DNA of 64,000 bases from contig CM049317.1 of assembly GCA_026874595.1 (NCBI GenBank), positions 50,120,401-50,184,400 of the forward strand, read 5' to 3'. Positions 59,746 to 64,000 of the stretch are shown here, one piece after another (the stretch's first letter is position 1; every line of letters begins with the position of its first letter). A program made the translations under genes and the position numbers. Origin of the DNA: Sipunculus nudus (taxonomy: Eukaryota; Annelida; Sipuncula; Golfingiida; Sipunculidae). Under the pieces are notes generated by a model that worked only from the letters and a program-made list of their open reading frames with translations, searched no databases and was not told where the DNA came from.

Positions 59746-60549
59746 TCCTTTTCTGATATCCACAACTTGCTCAAAACAACTTTATTATAAGCAAATATCC
59801 GTTATTCATTGACCTCTTATCCTGCTTATACAAAATGTGGCCATGTTTTATTCTGTTATCATTTAAAGTGTGTTAAAGACACTTTAAGGGACACATTACC
59901 CCGCTTTACACATTCAGAGTAGTATAAACGTTACTGCGTAAACCAAAACACACTTTTAGGTTGTACTTTTCATACTTTTAAGTGTAAGAAATTGTGAACA
60001 TTATTATAACGTGGCTTGGGTACGTTGCACTTGACCCAAAAAATTCTAATAAGCTTAAGGTTACTGAATATACCATGGTTTTGTGGATGGAGAAAAAAAT
60101 ATGTATTACTTTCAGATTCAATTTTCTTCGTTTTGACCTTGTTAATGACCTTGGAATTGACCTTACAGGATGGTATTCACGTACACTTTTTTTCATCACT
60201 GTTTGGTTAGTTGATCTGGCATGGATGCCTCATACAAACAAGCAATGACCCCAAAAGTGAAAAATCGACCTTGGTTGGCCTTTTTTCAGTTTGACCCTGA
60301 AAATGACCTTGAAATTTAAAAATTTCAAGTGGCATCCACCCACACCTTTTCTTCACTCTATGGCTGATTGATCTAGCATGGATGCCTGCTATTAACAACC
60401 AATGCCCTTAAAAGTGAAAAAAATTAATCTTGTCTGGCCAACTTACAGTAACATGAGGGCATGTCACATGTAGGTCACCAAACATCCTGGTCTGGTAACA
60501 TTGCGGTATTTACTGAAATGCAGTTAATCCAAATATTTATTGTCAACAC

Positions 60550-63500
60550 AGCTTCTGTACCATGTGGCATCGGCTGAAGATATAAGCAGTAAGTGTACAC
60601 TACCCTTTTTTCTTTACATTTGATTTTATGCTTTCGGTCTGTCACCTTCGTTTAAAGATCGAAGCAGTAAAAGTGAATAATATGGCATAGCATAGGTTCT
60701 CTTTTATAAAGAATGTTGTAAACAGAAGTAGATAGTGTGCACTTCAGGATTCCTCAAAGGCTACAGATACACGAAATGTTAAAAATATATAGATTTATTT
60801 TTATTGCAAAATAAATTGTTGCATATTTTTATGAAAGGTGGGGTAAAGGTCAAAATTGGTTCTGGGCGCTCTGTTCCAATTGTCCAAACGTCCGATCACG
60901 GGCGTGAACCTCTGGCTGTAGGACACAGAGCACCAATGCTTTCTCTTGCAGCAGTCACCGACCAATAACGTCTTTCACAAACAAACCAGTAAAAAATGTA
61001 ACGTCACTGTGCTGACAATAGAAAACTGACCCCCTGAGTTTCATAGAATCGGATAATAATATAATTTCGCGATATATAATGATATAAGTATTAATTCATG
61101 TTTATATAACACTTTATCAAAAATAAAGTTTATATTTTAGTTTCACATGCGTCGGGCGGCTTCAAAGTCCCAGGTGACTTTTTAACATTTGTGGTAAGAG
61201 CATCCTTGACTCCCATTGAAATCCTTGCTGACTCTATCCAACATATAGTATAATATTCATTATGAAAAAAATCTCTTTCAGTAACCAACCACTGTTTAAT
61301 GGAAAATAAGCCTGACACATAGGACACAGAGTTTAACGATTATGCTAATAACATTCCATTATGCTAATAACATTCATACATTTCTTTTGCTTCCACATTA
61401 CAGAGTGCAGGAACCGAATAGCCTCGGACACATAATGTTATTTTTTCGGACATAATGATGCTGAAGAGGCCCGAAATGGTTGTAACAACATCGGAAGTGA
61501 CGTTGGTCTTCCTCAGGACCAATCAATAGAGTAACATCAGCGTCTGCTAAACATTATGGCTCATCTTAAACTAGAGACTATATGGCTGTCACTGAGAAAA
61601 ATGAAACTCGGCAACTGGACTTGAATAAATAATTGATCAGGTTATGCTGTGACTTTTTAATCAATATATCTGTATAATACACATATCTGTTCATTTGTCC
61701 ATGTCCTGTTATGACATAATATATATTAAGTTATATAAAAGACACCCCAGTATTCAGCGTGTACAGTTTTGAAATATGCTTTGTTTAATGTATCAGGTTA
61801 TATTTTATCTCAGGACATAATCCCAAAGGGGGAAAAACAGGATGGCCAATGTGGCGCATACATTTTGGATGGCAACATCGATGCTGTCAAGACTCAATGC
61901 TTTTCAAAAGAGGCCTTAAAATACCTATGTGAGCACAACAGTAAGGCCATGATTATATAATATTTTTTTTGCAGTATAACCTTACTTCAGCTGACCCTTA
62001 CTGAGTTCAAACATATTCAGATGTCGTTATCAGAATGTACGCGTATTATAAAAGTAATAATAATAATAAATCTCTTCTACTTTGATAAGGTTTCTAACCA
62101 CCAGGTGGTTGTAATTAACATATGAACCTCTGCCTCCATGTGCCACCACAGGTCAAATAAGCGTCCAGTAAGTCATCTGCAAACTAGTGTGACATGACAC
62201 CAAAATTTACTTAGACAAGTAAATTCAATGTCATATTCAGACTGATTTGAATATCTTTCTAAAAGATATTAACATGGGACCCAATCGCGTTGCTATATAA
62301 TTATATTTTTCGTATGACACATTATCCATGTTGATAATATGAAAAGTTTTACTGGCGATGAAATATTTCATTTTTCTATTTAAAACAGTATATGTATGAA
62401 TATATTTAAATTAGATCAAAGCTGGAGAAAAAAGAATGTAAACAACTCATAGAATAGAATAGACAATATAGTTGGCATGCAATACCCAGTACTGAGATCA
62501 GATTGGATATCACATAATCATGTGCAGGTCTAACCTCTAGAAATAGTCCATATATAAAAATGTCTTCCCTTTGAGAATAATTATCAATTGTAAATATCCT
62601 GCTTCACAAAAATACTGTGGAAGCATTTTACAAATAACGCATACCGGAATGCGTTAATAATCTTTAAACAATGGCTAGAGGGTTGGAGGTGTAGGCAAGA
62701 CAAACTTATATGAAAAATATGTCTTTATATGAATGAAGAAACCTTCGGTCATTTAAAGACAAATAGTACGGAAGTGTAAATTGCATTGTTTTTATGTCGT
62801 AGAGTTATCATTTAGCTAGTAATTAATATGACAACATTTGGTAAAATACTTACAGCAAAACTAGTAAGGCCTAATATCTAAGAACTTTAACTGATGGCAG
62901 GAACTTATATTTGCATGAGGTTTATGAGGTATTTTGTTAAGTGTGCTCTCTTGTGCTTTCTTTTTAAAAATGAGTTTAAGTATTTGAAAAAAAAATAAGA
63001 ATTTCATGTTTAAATTCATTAAAAAACAATTTCCGGCCAGGGATAAAGTGTTAGTTAACTTTCCTCAGAATTTTATTTTATCATGAGAAAGAAAATCAAA
63101 GTCGTAACTAAAGTTTGGAACAAAAGTGACATCCATAAATCAGGTAATAAGCATATATTTATACATAAGCATATATATTTAAAACACCCACCTGCATGAA
63201 ATAGTTGCCGAGGATTCATCAAGTCATAGTGAATACTGTGAAACCAATTTTCAGCCAATTGGAGATAAGAGCCTGGAAGGGTGAATGGTTTGCTGTCAAG
63301 AAATGCCTCGTGTTCGTCTGATGTAGAACTGCAATTAAGTGTTACCGCTGCCTGGCCAAGAATGCTGCCTAAACATCTTTTTAGCCCTTTTCTGGTGTTT
63401 ATGCATCTGCCTTAAACTAACAAATATATTCCAGGACCTTTAAAGATATAACACCGGGAAATATTTACCAATTCAATTTGACTATTTATTCTAGAGGTTC

Positions 63501-63986
63501 TGACAAATGCCTTCTAAAAATCGGTGTATTTAAACGGGACTAACTTACCCGAAATGGTGACTGATTAACAAGCGAATAGTTGTAGTTACAAGCAAGAAGG
63601 CAGTTGTGCTTGTTGTGTACTGGTAAACACACTATGTACTTGCTTTTTACTGAGGAATAGTTTTGATAAAGGGTTCATCATCACCACAGTATGCCAGAAG
63701 AACAAATACCCAAATACTTAACATATACCTAATATTTCAGGTACAATCTGTCCTTCAGTCGTTCCACGGTATAACTGCATTATCGTTGACGGCCAGGCGG
63801 TGTCAGTGCATGGTGGAGTGTACGAGTGGTTCACAGCTAGTATCATGTGTAGCAACATTGGGGCTGACATGGTTCACACAGACAAAACAGGATTCAAGAA
63901 GGATTTTAAGAAAATTATAGAGTCCCAGGAAGCCATATTTGTCGGACTGTGCCGTGAAGACTGTTTTTTTATAAGCCCTCGGGGAA
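60550..63986 (+). pseudogene. Gene C: CTLD receptor paralog, decayed; runs to window edge
   Basis: Exon remnants match genes A and B: exon 1 3' part 60550-60588 (keeps CGGCTGAAGATATAAG and GTAAGT, but a deletion removed the ATG and most of the signal peptide), 61404-61640 (237 nt, several in-frame stops), 61814-61940 (127 nt against 129 in B, entry phase no longer fits), and 63741-63986 (246 nt, open, but the donor GT is AT at 63987-63988). Introns are closest to gene A. Downstream exons lie outside the window. Confidence 0.8.
62300..63365. other. Extra about 1.05-kb segment in a gene C intron
   Basis: Gene A and gene C introns align before and after (TTAACWTGGSACC on the left, AAACATCTTTTTAG on the right at 63371), but gene C has about 1 kb with no counterpart in A. 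AT-rich, with no recognisable ends or frame, so insertion in C or deletion in A cannot be decided here. Confidence 0.55.
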
Positions 63987-64000
63987 ATGAGTAAATAATC

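Larger units (their letters stand above)
57237..60446. mobile_element. 3.2-kb TIR element inserted upstream of gene C exon 1
   Basis: The gene B flank is continuous at 43726 (ATCTAACAGTAACATGAGGG), while gene C's copy is split here. The left (57262-57370) and right (60288-60405) parts are inverted copies: both read GTTAAWAGCAGGCATCC, GTGTGGGTGGATGCCA (left GATGTGGGTGGATGCCA) and an AAGGTCA run. ACA at both junctions may be a target duplication. No transposase frame seen inside, so non-autonomous; it holds a smaller MITE-like insert at about 59530-59745. Confidence 0.65.

Overview
This is a eukaryotic, AT-rich, intron- and repeat-dense window, most likely from a mollusc and probably a bivalve. 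The evidence is canonical GT/AG introns, a tRNA-derived SINE, a decayed LINE, a Ngaro-type tyrosine-recombinase retrotransposon, several transposon-like tandem arrays whose ends share a sequence module, and an expanded family of C-type lectin-domain (CTLD) genes. The species is not identified. There is no bacterial-style operon, rRNA, functional tRNA or CRISPR array.

Left third (1-22 kb) is mostly mobile DNA. A decayed LINE (PHD finger, endonuclease, reverse transcriptase) runs from about 1.69 to 9.85 kb. It is cut at its 5' end by a SINE, split by a 4.04-kb foldback element (1975-6011) and split again by a 1.2-kb insert (7501-8706). Next come a 1.5-kb TIR element (10443-11980), one exon that resembles the start of an angiotensin-converting-enzyme-like protein (minus strand, 13006-13154), a Helitron-like element with a 145-bp tandem core arranged as a 3-mer higher-order repeat (about 13.2-14.6 kb), an array of alternating 149/129-bp spacings built on GGTGGCGCCACC (15.3-16.6 kb), and an older array of about 150-bp units (20.5-22.0 kb).

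Right two thirds (22-64 kb) is a CTLD receptor cluster. One gene on the minus strand (gene D, 22.7-28.15 kb) and three tandem paralogs on the plus strand (A about 28.7-38.5 kb, B 43.9-53.9 kb, C 60.5 kb to the window edge) share the same exon plan: half-CTLD exons, linker, membrane span, cytoplasmic tail. Only B is complete. Its eight exons join with every splice phase matching, to give 449 codons with a signal peptide, two CTLDs, a stalk, one uncharged membrane span and a 122-residue tail carrying a TxYxxI motif (ITSM-like). Gene D has a membrane span with a central lysine and a short tail. Genes A and C carry stops, lost splice sites or a lost start codon. A Ngaro element (33242-38204) sits in an intron of A, and a 3.2-kb TIR element sits just upstream of C's first exon.

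If B and D are expressed, the locus has the layout of a paired inhibitory/activating receptor locus, like vertebrate NK-receptor clusters but in an invertebrate. The gene structure is read from the sequence; the signalling roles are inference.
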